The translations under genes were made by a program, and so were the position numbers. Below, one piece after another: positions 13,397 through 22,089 of a stretch of DNA of 64,000 nt. Numbering within the stretch: the stretch's first letter is position 1; the number at the start of each line of letters is the position of its first letter. A model generated the notes under the pieces. That model worked only from the letters and a program-made list of their open reading frames with translations, was not told where the DNA came from and searched no databases. This DNA comes from DASQFI01 sp035633215 (GTDB lineage: Bacteria > Acidobacteriota > Vicinamibacteria > Vicinamibacterales > SCN-69-37): positions 62,001-126,000 of the forward strand of contig DASQFI010000022.1 of the NCBI GenBank assembly GCA_035633215.1. Direction: 5' to 3'.

Positions 13397-15619
13397 ATGC
13401 AAGTCGTCGCGTCGCGGCTGGTTCGAAGTTTCGGAATCATCGCGCTGTTCCTTGGCGCGGCGCTGCTCGGTACGGCGACCGGAGTTCTCTTCGCGTTCGT
13501 CGGCGACCTTCCGCAGATCTCGGCGCTCGATGACTACTCCCCCAGCACGATCACGCGCGTGGTCGCCCGGGATGGGTCGGTCGTCGGCGAGTTCGCGACT
13601 GAACGCCGCGTCTTGCTGACCTACGACCAGATTCCGGTCGTGCTGCGGAACGCCATCGTCGCCACGGAAGACGACGCGTTCTTCAGCCACAGCGGCGTCG
13701 ATCTGTCCCGGATCTTCGTCACGGCCACCAAGCGCCTTCTGCGCCTCCAGCGGTATGGCGGCGCGAGCACGCTGACCCAGCAGCTCGCCAGAAAGCTCTT
13801 TCTCACCGACGAGCAGACACCCGAGCGCAAGATCAAGGAGGCCTTGCTCTCGATTCAGATCGAGAAGCGGTACACGAAGCCCGAGATTCTCACGATGTAC
13901 TGCAACAAGATGTATTGGGGCCACGGCGCGTACGGCGTCGAAGCGGCGTCACGGCTGTACTTCGCGAAGTCGGCCATCGACCTGACGCTCGACGAGGCGG
14001 CGATGATCGCGGGCATCATCCAGGGCAACGTCCGTCAGAGCCCGTACGTCAACCTGCAGGCCGCCACTCGCCGCCGCAACTTCGCGCTCGCGCAACTGGC
14101 CGACGAAGGCTTCATCACGCGCGCCGAAGCGGAGGCCGCGAAGAAGCGCCCGATCGTCACGCATGGCGCGCCCGCGCCGCCCCCGACCATTGCGCCCTAC
14201 TTTCTGGAAACCGTCCGCATCCATCTCGAGGAGCGGTACGGCGCGAAGTCGGTCTACGAGAACGGCCTGGTGGTGAAAACCGGGCTCGATCCCGTGCTGC
14301 AGCGCGCGGCCAATGCCGCGCTCGACAGCGGCTTGCGCGACCTCGACCGCCGGCGCGGCTACCGAAAGCCCGCCCGGAACATCCTCGACGAGAAACGCGC
14401 GCTCGATACGTACCGGCATCCGCGATGGAACCGCGAGCTCGTCGCTGGGGATTTCGTCCCCGCCCTGGTGACTGGGATCGATGGCGGCGTCACCATCCGT
14501 GTCCGCGTGGGCCGGTGGACGGGCACGATTGACCGTGCCGGGTACGCGTGGACGAAGCGCCGCGCCGAGGACGCGGTCCGCGCGGGCGACCTCGTCGAGG
14601 TCAAGGTCGGCAAGATCGACCCGAACGGGACCTTCACGGGCGCCCTGGATCAAGCGCCCGTGTTGCAGGGCGCGATTCTCGCGATCGATAACCACACCGG
14701 CCAGGTGCTGGCGATGGTCGGCGGCTCGAGCTTCGAGATGAGCCAGTTCAACCGCGCGACCCAGGCGCTGCGACAGGTCGGATCGCTCTTCAAGCCGTTC
14801 GTGTTCACGGCCGCGATTGATCGTGGCTACACGGCGACCTCCATGCTCGACGATTCGCCGGCCAGCTTCCCGGCGGGCCCGAACCAGCCGCCGTACGAAC
14901 CAAGGAACTACGACCGTGAATACGAAGGGATGATCACGCTGCGGCGCGCGCTCGAACACTCGCGCAACGTGCCGACGATCCGCCTGATGGCCGCACTCGA
15001 TCCGAAGAACGTGATCCCGTACGCGAAGAACCTCGGCGTCTCCTCGCCGTTGCCCGCGTATCTTTCCGTTGCCATCGGTTCCGCCGAAGCGTCGCTGCTC
15101 GAGATGACTTCGGCCTACTCCGCGTTTCCGAACCAGGGCGTCCGCATGGCGCCGACGATGGTGCTGCAGGTGATGGACCGGGAGGGCGACATCCTCGAGC
15201 AGCACCGCGCCGAGCCGCACGAAGCGCTGCGCGCTGACACCGCGTACATCCTCACCAACCTGCTTCGCGGCGTCGTGCAGCACGGGACCGGTGCGGAAGC
15301 TCGCAAGCTCAACTGGCCAATCGGCGGGAAGACGGGCACGACCGATGACTACACCGACGCGTGGTTCGTCGGCTTCGATCCGGACATCACCATCGGCGTC
15401 TGGCTCGGCTTCGATCAGAAGAAGCCGATCGGCGACCGCGTGACGGGCACCACGGCCGCTCTGCCCATCTGGATCAATGTCATGAAGAGCTGGGTCGATC
15501 GCCGGCGGGCCCAGCTGCCGGAGGCGCCAGACTTCGCTCGGCCCGCCAATATCGTGATTGTGATGACCGATTCGGGACCGGAGGCCTACATCGTCGGCAC
15601 CGAACCGCAAGGCAAGTAA
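13397..15619 (+). CDS. mrcA: Penicillin-binding protein 1A (bifunctional transglycosylase/transpeptidase)
   Basis: A 740-residue class A PBP that polymerises and crosslinks peptidoglycan in the periplasm. One N-terminal membrane segment (residues 12-36). The GT51 domain carries ATEDDAFFSHSGVD (catalytic Glu), GGASTLTQQLARKLFL, and KPEILTMYCNKMYWGHGAYG. An OB-like insert precedes the transpeptidase, whose active-site motifs are SLFK (in QVGSLFKPFVF), SRN (EHSRNVPT) and KTGT (GGKTGTTDDYTDAWFVGF). The family is named from motif order and length. It begins after the terminator at 13339-13381 and ends 5 bp before the convergent prfB stop. Confidence 0.94.
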   Translation: MQVVASRLVRSFGIIALFLGAALLGTATGVLFAFVGDLPQISALDDYSPSTITRVVARDGSVVGEFATERRVLLTYDQIPVVLRNAIVATEDDAFFSHSGVDLSRIFVTATKRLLRLQRYGGASTLTQQLARKLFLTDEQTPERKIKEALLSIQIEKRYTKPEILTMYCNKMYWGHGAYGVEAASRLYFAKSAIDLTLDEAAMIAGIIQGNVRQSPYVNLQAATRRRNFALAQLADEGFITRAEAEAAKKRPIVTHGAPAPPPTIAPYFLETVRIHLEERYGAKSVYENGLVVKTGLDPVLQRAANAALDSGLRDLDRRRGYRKPARNILDEKRALDTYRHPRWNRELVAGDFVPALVTGIDGGVTIRVRVGRWTGTIDRAGYAWTKRRAEDAVRAGDLVEVKVGKIDPNGTFTGALDQAPVLQGAILAIDNHTGQVLAMVGGSSFEMSQFNRATQALRQVGSLFKPFVFTAAIDRGYTATSMLDDSPASFPAGPNQPPYEPRNYDREYEGMITLRRALEHSRNVPTIRLMAALDPKNVIPYAKNLGVSSPLPAYLSVAIGSAEASLLEMTSAYSAFPNQGVRMAPTMVLQVMDREGDILEQHRAEPHEALRADTAYILTNLLRGVVQHGTGAEARKLNWPIGGKTGTTDDYTDAWFVGFDPDITIGVWLGFDQKKPIGDRVTGTTAALPIWINVMKSWVDRRRAQLPEAPDFARPANIVIVMTDSGPEAYIVGTEPQGK

Positions 15620-15624
15620 CCGCC

Positions 15625-16759
15625 CTACGTACCCTCGTCGTCGTCCTCGGCCTTCTCCAACTTCCCCAGCGCCTTCTTCATCAGGTAGGCCTTGATGAAC
15701 TCGTCGAGATCGCCGTCGAGCACGCGGTTGACGTCGCCTACCTGAACCTTCGTCCGGTGGTCCTTGACCATCTGATACGGCTGTAGCACGTAGCTGCGGA
15801 TCTGGCTGCCGAAGGCGATGTCCTTTTTCTCGCCGCCCAGCTGGTCGAGCCGGTCCTGCTGCTCTTTCAAGCGGAGGTCATAGAGCCGCGATTTGAGGAC
15901 CTTCATGGCCGATGAGCGGTTCTTGTGCTGCGATCGCTCGTTCTGACACGAGACGACGATGCCGGTGGGAAGATGGGTGATGCGGACGGCCGAGTCCGTC
16001 ACGTTGACGTGCTGCCCGCCCGCGCCGCTCGATCGAAACGTGTCGATGCGGATGTCCTTGTCCTCGATCTCGATGTCGATGTCGTCCGGCAGCTCGGGCC
16101 AGACGTAGAGGGACGCAAATGACGTGTGCCGGCGCGCCGCCTGATCGAAGGGCGAGATGCGCACCAGGCGGTGCACGCCTGCCTCGGCGCCGAGGAGCCC
16201 ATACGCATAGTCGCCCGACACGGTGACCGTGGCGCTCTTGATGCCCGCTTCGTCGCCGGGCTGCGTGTCGATCACCTCCCGCTTGAAGCCGCGCCGCTCC
16301 GTCCACCGGAGATACATGCGCAGCAGCATCTCCGCCCAGTCCTGGGACTCGGTGCCGCCGGCACCGGGATGGATCGACACAATCGCGTTCTTGCGATCCA
16401 GATCGCCCGACAGCATCGTGCGGATCTCGCCGTTCTGGACGTCGCGGGCGTACGTCTCGAGCCCGCGCGAGAGCTCGTCGCCGACCTCTTCGCCTTGCCG
16501 CGCCCAGTCGAGCAGGACGCCGATGTCATCGCCCTGCTTGCGGAGCGATTCGGCGAGCGACTTGTCGTCCTGAAGACGGCGCCGTCTCTGTAGCATCTTC
16601 TGCGCCGCGGCCTGGTCCTTCCAGAACTCGGGCGCCGAGATGCGGGTCTCGAGCTCGCTCAGCTCCTTGCCCAGGCGCGTTTCGTCAAAGACCCCTCCGC
16701 AGATCGGTCGCGCGGACGGTCAGGTCATCAAAGGCACGAACTTGTTCATCGAAGGTCAT
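15625..16759 (-). CDS. prfB: Peptide chain release factor 2, programmed +1 frameshift
   Basis: RF2 terminates translation at UGA and UAA. The coding sequence needs a +1 frameshift: ATG at 16759, 24 codons, then in-frame CTT TGA C at 16690-16684; skipping the T at 16687 continues in the frame from 16686 to 15625, about 377 residues. The slippery site is preceded by AGGGG, as in E. coli prfB, so RF2 level autoregulates its own synthesis. The GGQ motif (SSGAGGQHVN) and the family's RISPFD are present, as are HPGAGGTESQDWAEML and the C-terminal DGDLDEFI. No clear Shine-Dalgarno precedes the ATG, and a 7-bp tandem repeat lies directly upstream. The gene is convergent with PBP1A. Confidence 0.93.
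16684..16698 (-). promoter_or_regulatory. prfB programmed frameshift site
   Basis: On the minus strand CGGAGGGGTCTTTGAC: an internal Shine-Dalgarno-like AGGGG placed just before CTT TGA C. The zero-frame TGA is 16687-16685. This is the canonical RF2 autoregulatory frameshift signal. Confidence 0.92.
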
Positions 16760-16763
16760 GGGG

Positions 16764-16816
16764 GAATCTGTAATCTGGAATCTGGAATCTGGAATCTGGA
16801 AACTGCAATCTATCGT
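16764..16816. repeat. Tandem 7-bp ATCTGGA repeat
   Basis: About five consecutive ATCTGGA heptads with diverged flanking units, between the lnt stop (16823) and the prfB start. Only one orientation is seen here, unlike the other short-unit repeats, which form inverted pairs. Confidence 0.75.
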
Positions 16817-16822
16817 CAATCT

Positions 16823-18370
16823 CTAGCCAGTTCGTCTTAGAGCCGTTAGGCCCCTCAGCCGTCTCCAGGGAACCCCCTGAAGCGCCGTCCAGGCCATCAC
16901 GGCCGCCGCCACCCAGGCGACGACATCGCCGATGTAACTGTAAATGGTACGGCCATCATGCAGCCGTACGTCAACATTGATCGCCATCGTCTCGAACAGC
17001 GGCGTCTGCCGCAGGACCCGGCCGTACGGATCGACCGCGCCGCTGATGCCCGTGTTGGCGGCCCGGACGACGTAGCGTCCCTCCTCCACGGCGCGAATGG
17101 CGCCCTGCTCGAAGTGCTGGTACGCGGCCGACGATCGGCCGAACCACGCGTCGTTCGTGATGGTCGAAAGGAGCTGGCTGCCGCGACGGACGAACGCGCG
17201 AGAGAGCCACGGCGCGATCGACTCGTAGCAGATCGCCACGCTCACCCGCCGGCCGTCCACGTCGAACACGACCGGCTCCGTCCCGGCGCTGAAATCGCTC
17301 ACGGCTTCGACGAGCGGTCCGACGAAAAACAGCACGCGCTTCAGCGGGACGTATTCCCCGAAAGGCACGAGCCACATCTTCTTGTAGGAGGCCCGCGACC
17401 TGCCGTCGGCGCCCACAAGCACCGCCGAGTTGTAGTACGCGTCCCGGCCGTCGCGGCTCCGCACGATCTCGTCGGTGCCGATCAGAAACGGCATCCGTGC
17501 CTCAACCGCGAGACGGCGCACCGGCGCGGCCAGCGCACTCTCGGTGTCGAAGAAAAACGGTGTTGCCGCCTCGGGCCAGATGACGAGCGCGGCGCCGCCG
17601 CCGATCACCTGGCGGCTGAGCTCGAGGTAGCGGTTCAAGATCGCATCGCGGAATGCCGGGTTCCATTTCTGGCCCTGCTCCACGTTGCCCTGGACCAGAC
17701 CCACACGCAGCACCGTACCTGTTTGCGTGAGCGTGCCCTGCGCCACCCGGAGCATCCCGGCCGTCGCGACCGCGCCGACGAAGAGAAGGACGCCGAGCGC
17801 CGCCCAGCGATGGCCGGCCCGGTGCGTCAGCGCCACGACCGCCGCCGCCGTGCCGACGAGCGCGACGATGGCTGACAGTCCGTAGACGCCGACGATGCTC
17901 GCGGCCTGGACGATCGGAATCACCGACGCCTGAGACGTGCCGAGCATCACCCACGGGAAGCCGCTGAGGAACCACGAGCGCACCCATTCGCCGCCGACCC
18001 ACAAACAGGGCGCGAGCCAGACGCCGGAAATACCCCAGCGCCTGACGGACGAGGCGACGAGCATGGCGAACACCGCGGGATAGAGCGCCAGGTAGCTCAC
18101 GAGCAGCACGCCGACGAGCGCCGCCACCGGCGGCGCCAGGCCGCCGTACGTCGTCATGACGTTCACCACCCAGTACAGCGCGCCGCCGAAATACACGGAC
18201 CCGGAGAGGAGGCCCATTCGGAACGGACGGCCGAGCGTCTGGCCATTTGCCGACAACACGGCCGAGACGATGAGCGGGGAGATCGCAATCCACGCGCAGG
18301 CGGGATGTCCGAACTTCGGAAAGCTGCCGGCGAGGAGAACGCCAGAGAGAAGGGCGAGCGCCGCTTTCAC
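16823..18370 (-). CDS. lnt: Apolipoprotein N-acyltransferase
   Basis: A 515-residue inner-membrane enzyme that N-acylates the lipid-modified cysteine of lipoproteins, the last step of lipoprotein maturation. About seven hydrophobic segments fill residues 1-210, followed by a periplasmic nitrilase (CN hydrolase) domain with the catalytic triad visible: Glu in IWPEAATPF, Lys in YKKMWLVPFGEYVPL and Cys in VAICYESIAP. A final membrane segment lies near 485-505. Length matches E. coli Lnt (512). It stands alone on the minus strand between prfB and the SPOR protein; its product is consistent with other envelope genes in the window. Confidence 0.95.
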   Translation of the reverse strand: MKAALALLSGVLLAGSFPKFGHPACAWIAISPLIVSAVLSANGQTLGRPFRMGLLSGSVYFGGALYWVVNVMTTYGGLAPPVAALVGVLLVSYLALYPAVFAMLVASSVRRWGISGVWLAPCLWVGGEWVRSWFLSGFPWVMLGTSQASVIPIVQAASIVGVYGLSAIVALVGTAAAVVALTHRAGHRWAALGVLLFVGAVATAGMLRVAQGTLTQTGTVLRVGLVQGNVEQGQKWNPAFRDAILNRYLELSRQVIGGGAALVIWPEAATPFFFDTESALAAPVRRLAVEARMPFLIGTDEIVRSRDGRDAYYNSAVLVGADGRSRASYKKMWLVPFGEYVPLKRVLFFVGPLVEAVSDFSAGTEPVVFDVDGRRVSVAICYESIAPWLSRAFVRRGSQLLSTITNDAWFGRSSAAYQHFEQGAIRAVEEGRYVVRAANTGISGAVDPYGRVLRQTPLFETMAINVDVRLHDGRTIYSYIGDVVAWVAAAVMAWTALQGVPWRRLRGLTALRRTG

Positions 18371-18425
18371 TTGGGTGGCGTCAGTGAAAACAGCTCAGAC
18401 GATTTTCACGAGCGCAGGGACCGCA

Positions 18426-19190
18426 CTACCGTGCCTGAACGGCTGGTTTCGGGTATCCCTCTCTGGCCAGCCGCGCGGCAATCTGTTCTGCCTCGGCGCG
18501 CTTCGGGAACGGCCCGACCCGCACGCGATAGAGACTGCTCGCGGGATTCGCGACAAACGCCGGATACCCCTTCGTCTTCAGCTCGGACGCCAGTTTGTCG
18601 GCGCCCTCACGGCTCTTCAGCGCCATCACCTGCACGACCCACCCGCCAGTGGCAGGTGGTTTGGGCGCCGGCTTGGCCGCCGGCTCGCTGGGCTTTTCCT
18701 TCGGGGGCGCGGCGCCGAGTGCCCCGGGCGGCGGCGTCGCCGGCGTTCCCGGTTTCTGCGGCGCCGTGGCGTTCTGGGGCGGCGTCTTGCCCGCAGCCGG
18801 GTCCGTCGCCGGCGGTGCCGCTGGAGGCGTCTGAGACCGCGTCTGAGGCGGCGACTGGGGGGACGTCGCGGGCGGTGCCGCAGCCGCGGGCGGCGGCTCG
18901 ACCGGCGGCGTCGGCGGTGGTGCCCCACGCGCCGCACGCCCCTGAAGCGTGTCGTGGTAACTGAGCTCACCCGGCGCGGGCTGCGTCGCCGGCGGCGGAG
19001 TCGTGGCGACGACGGTATCGCCCGGCGCGCCGGTATCGACGGTCGCGCCCGCAAGCGTCACCCCGCGCACGCCGCGACCGACCGAAACGCCCAGCAGAAA
19101 AATGACGACGGCGAGACCGACGGCTGAGATGAACAGGAAGACGAGCTGCTTCCCGCTCAGCTGGATCTCATGGAAGTTCTGATCCGACAT
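18426..19190 (-). CDS. SPOR-domain membrane protein
   Basis: A 254-residue bitopic protein. A short cytoplasmic start (MSDQNFHEIQLSGKQ) is followed by one membrane helix (residues 16-37, LVFLFISAVGLAVVIFLLG), a long Pro/Ala-rich periplasmic linker (about 60-170) and a C-terminal SPOR domain (about 175-250: GGWVVQVMALKSREGADKLA, YRVRVGPFPKRAEAEQIAAR). SPOR domains bind denuded glycan strands at the septum, so the protein is likely a division-site or peptidoglycan-associated factor comparable to FtsN or DedD. It is followed by lnt and preceded by a TPR protein on the same strand. Confidence 0.88.
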   Translation of the reverse strand: MSDQNFHEIQLSGKQLVFLFISAVGLAVVIFLLGVSVGRGVRGVTLAGATVDTGAPGDTVVATTPPPATQPAPGELSYHDTLQGRAARGAPPPTPPVEPPPAAAAPPATSPQSPPQTRSQTPPAAPPATDPAAGKTPPQNATAPQKPGTPATPPPGALGAAPPKEKPSEPAAKPAPKPPATGGWVVQVMALKSREGADKLASELKTKGYPAFVANPASSLYRVRVGPFPKRAEAEQIAARLAREGYPKPAVQAR

Positions 19191-19212
19191 TGCGGTGACC
19201 TGATGGTAACAC

Positions 19213-20862
19213 CTAACCGCCGATTTTCTTCAGCAATTCCCGCGTTTCCGACGACTGCGGATCGAGCTTCAACGCGCGTTCCGCTTCGCGGCGCGCCGCG
19301 TCTTTCTCCCCGCTCTCGAGGAGCGCCTCGGCGAGCGCGAGACGCGCCTGCGCGGTTTCCCGGCACCAGATGGCGACCTTGAATTCGTCGATCGCTTCGT
19401 TCAGTCGTCCGGCGCGCATATACAACCGGCCGGCCAGGAGGTGCGGCTCGTCTTCGTACGGCGCGAGGTAGATCGCGCGGCGCAGCTCGTCGAGCGCCTC
19501 GCGATCCTTCTTCTCTTCGAACAGCCGCCGGCCGCGCGTCAGGTGGAACGCCGCGGTCTCCCGCTGATCGCGCTGCGCGGGATTTGCAATGACCGCATCG
19601 GCCCGGCGGCCCACGGTGGCCTCGAGCTCGTCCTGCGTCCGCTCGAGGCCGGGCGGCACCTTCGGCGAAGGCGCGGTGCCGGTGATCTCCGCGGATGTGC
19701 CGAGGAGCCGCGCGAGCTCGAATTCGCGCTGGGCCTCGACGGTCTTCCCGGCCCCGGCAAGCACGGCGCTCATGACGAGATGCGCGTCGCCATCCGCCGC
19801 GTCGTAGCGCACGACCTCGCGGAGCCAGAACAGCGCGGACTGGCTGTTGTTGGCGAGCGCGAACGCGTACCCGAGGTTGAACACGTAATCGGTATTCGCC
19901 GGATCCTGATCGGCCGCCCGGCCAAAGTAGACGGCGGGCGCGGTCGCGCCTTGTGCCGGTGCCGCGCGGCGAAGCTGCAGCACGCCGAGTGCGTTGGAAA
20001 TCCCGGGATCGGCGCGCTCGGCGTGGAGCGCATTGAGGGCGCTGAATGCGCCGTCGAACCGCTTGAGCTCGATCATCGAGAGCGCCACGGCGAACTTCGC
20101 GCGGCGCGAGTCGGCGCTGCCCGCCGGCACGGCATTCGCGGCGGCGAGCGCTTTGTCGTGGGCACCCTGGGCCGTATACGCGTCCCACAGCGCGATGAGA
20201 ATACGCGGGTCGCGCGGGGCATGTATCAGCGCCGTTTCGAAGAACCGCTGTTGCGCCGCCGGGGTGGCCGCCACGAGGCCTTTCACGTAGTTCTCGAACG
20301 CCTCGAGCGAAAGGGTTCCGGCGCGCGCGAGCGGGCTCGAGAGCGGCCGGCCAGTCGCGCTCGCGACCCGCTCGGACAGCCGCTCGAAGAGCTGGAAGAT
20401 CTCGGTCAGCGGCGCTTCGTCCACGATGTCCGGCAGCCGCTCGCCCGTGGACAGCCGGACGAGCCTGGCGCGCACCGAGAGTCGCTGCGCGAGCTTGATT
20501 TCGCCGAAGACGATCTCGGACGCCCCGATCAGATCGCCGACACGAATCGTCGTCGCCCGCGTCAGCGGAAATGACATCGGCAGCTGCAGCCGATCGAAGA
20601 CGGCCACTCGATCATCCCGGTGCACCACGCCCACGCCCCGGCCCACCAGGCCCTGCGACACCAGCACGGCCGCGGCTTCGCTCAGCCATCGCGCCGCGCC
20701 GATACCGCCGGGAGCTTTCGGATCCGACTCGGCCGCGAACGGCATCACGAGCACGTGCGACCCGGGACCCTGCTGCGCCCAGACGGTGGCCGGCGCGCTG
20801 AACGCCAGCGTCACGACCGCCGCTCCCAAGATCGGGCGGCGCCAGAAATGCGACTGTCTCAT
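19213..20862 (-). CDS. Exported TPR protein with FlgO/TolB-like N-terminal domain
   Basis: A 549-residue exported protein: signal peptide about 1-29 (ending TVWAQQ), an alpha/beta domain at about 30-160 resembling the FlgO or CsgG/TolB-like nucleotide-free domains (HVLVMPFAAESD, LIGASEIVFGEIKLAQRLSVRARLV split over two strands), then tetratricopeptide repeats from about 170 to 549 (NTDYVFNLGYAFALANNSQS, EPHLLAGRLYMRAGRLNEAI, RLALAEALLESGEKDAA). Such proteins usually serve as scaffolds in the periplasm. The preceding gene (stop 20859) overlaps its start by 4 bases, so the two are translationally coupled. The specific function is unknown. Confidence 0.78.
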   Translation of the reverse strand: MRQSHFWRRPILGAAVVTLAFSAPATVWAQQGPGSHVLVMPFAAESDPKAPGGIGAARWLSEAAAVLVSQGLVGRGVGVVHRDDRVAVFDRLQLPMSFPLTRATTIRVGDLIGASEIVFGEIKLAQRLSVRARLVRLSTGERLPDIVDEAPLTEIFQLFERLSERVASATGRPLSSPLARAGTLSLEAFENYVKGLVAATPAAQQRFFETALIHAPRDPRILIALWDAYTAQGAHDKALAAANAVPAGSADSRRAKFAVALSMIELKRFDGAFSALNALHAERADPGISNALGVLQLRRAAPAQGATAPAVYFGRAADQDPANTDYVFNLGYAFALANNSQSALFWLREVVRYDAADGDAHLVMSAVLAGAGKTVEAQREFELARLLGTSAEITGTAPSPKVPPGLERTQDELEATVGRRADAVIANPAQRDQRETAAFHLTRGRRLFEEKKDREALDELRRAIYLAPYEDEPHLLAGRLYMRAGRLNEAIDEFKVAIWCRETAQARLALAEALLESGEKDAARREAERALKLDPQSSETRELLKKIGG

Positions 20863-21458
20863 TCCGTTGCTCCACCGCTGCCGGCTCGACGGTCGCCGAT
20901 CTCGATCTCCATCACGCAGATCGCGCCATCGACCGCCTTGCAGCGTTCAGGTCGCCCATGGGCTGGGACACCCAGGGCGCGAAGCGCCCCGGTCGTCGTC
21001 GCGGCATAGAAGCCGCAGAGCGGCATCGACTGTTTATCGCGGACCGTGCAGAACAACGACGACTGCACTTCGAGGTAGGCATGCCCTCGCCGGACGCGCT
21101 TTCGGGCATGGCTGCCGCTCGAGACGAGTTGCGCGATGTCGGCCGCGATTCGGAGGGCGGCACGGACGCGCCAGGGCCGCGGCAGGGCGCTGAGCATGCG
21201 ACGACGCATCGGCGACATCGAGGCGACCATCCATTCGGCCGCGAGGACACCGGCGCGCTCGACGACCTGGTGATAGCCTTCGCCTTCGGTCCGCAGGAAG
21301 CCGAGCACGGCGGTCATCGGCGCCAGGCCAATGCTGCCGTCGTGCAGCGCCTGCGAGTGCAGCCAGTGCTCGTAGAAGTCGAGGCGCCGCGGCAGGGTCT
21401 CCTGAATCGCCTGATGGAGGCACGCCGGCACCAGGCGGCCCACGCGTGCCTCTGTCAT
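20859..21458 (-). CDS. Hypothetical protein, V4R-like C-terminal pattern
   Basis: A 199-residue protein with no signal peptide. The first 110 residues are helical. The C-terminal 90 residues contain YLEVQSSLFCTVRD, CGFYAATTTGALRALGVP and ERCKAVDGAICVMEIEIG. This Cys-plus-Gly-Phe-Tyr pattern and the final C...G..C.ME strand look like the V4R/heme-NO-binding fold, but I base this on pattern only. It overlaps the start of the TPR gene by 4 bp (ATGA). Its start codon is only 9 bp from the divergent mobA start; downstream GTG codons at residues 6 and 10 could be the true start and would leave room for promoters. Confidence 0.6.
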   Translation of the reverse strand: MTEARVGRLVPACLHQAIQETLPRRLDFYEHWLHSQALHDGSIGLAPMTAVLGFLRTEGEGYHQVVERAGVLAAEWMVASMSPMRRRMLSALPRPWRVRAALRIAADIAQLVSSGSHARKRVRRGHAYLEVQSSLFCTVRDKQSMPLCGFYAATTTGALRALGVPAHGRPERCKAVDGAICVMEIEIGDRRAGSGGATE

Positions 21459-21467
21459 GATCTAGCC

Positions 21468-22052
21468 ATGCGCGCCGACTCCGTGGCCGCGGCGATTCTG
21501 GCGGGCGGCCAGGCCCGCCGATTCGGAGGACGAGACAAGAGCCGACTCGTCGTCGACGGGCGCACCATCATCGTCCGCCAGGTCGAAGTTCTGCAACGGA
21601 TTACGGCGGATGTGTTCATCGTGGCCACGGACGCGGCACGGTTTGCCGATCTCGCGCTGCCAGTTCATGCCGACGTGATCCCCGGCGCCGGTGCCATGGG
21701 CGGACTGCTCACGGCGCTGGAAGTCGCCTCAGCCGACGTGGTGATTGTCGTCGCGTGCGACCAGCCGTTTCTCGATGAGGGCATGCTGAGGCGTCTCATG
21801 GAGCTCTCGTCCTCCGGCGATGGCGCGTGGGTGCGAACGCCGGGCGGCGCGGAGCCGCTCCTGGCTTGTTATCGGCGCGAGGCCCGCGCAACTATTCGCG
21901 CGGAGATCGAAGAAGGCCGCCTCAAGCTGGCAGACCTCGGCGCCCGACTGCAAATGGCCGAGCTGGGCGCGAATGAACTGGCGCGCTTCGGCCCGGCGGG
22001 GCGGCTCCTGGCCAACATCAACACGCCCGACGATTACGCGCGGATACAATAG
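21468..22052 (+). CDS. mobA: Molybdenum cofactor guanylyltransferase
   Basis: A 194-residue nucleotidyltransferase that attaches GMP to molybdopterin. The N-terminus has the NTP-binding loop ILAGGQARRFGGRDKSRL, with the Lys of the GxDK-type motif, then GAGAMGGLLTALE and VVIVVACDQPFL, where the Asp of ACDQP binds metal. Length and motif order match MobA. The ATG at 21468 places LAGG at residue 11, as is normal. It is the first gene of a plus-strand group with argS 37 bp downstream. No other molybdenum cofactor gene is in the window. Confidence 0.88.
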   Translation: MRADSVAAAILAGGQARRFGGRDKSRLVVDGRTIIVRQVEVLQRITADVFIVATDAARFADLALPVHADVIPGAGAMGGLLTALEVASADVVIVVACDQPFLDEGMLRRLMELSSSGDGAWVRTPGGAEPLLACYRREARATIRAEIEEGRLKLADLGARLQMAELGANELARFGPAGRLLANINTPDDYARIQ

Positions 22053-22089
22053 CGGTTCGCGCCTGTCCGCGCGGTCCGGTTCCTCCCCC

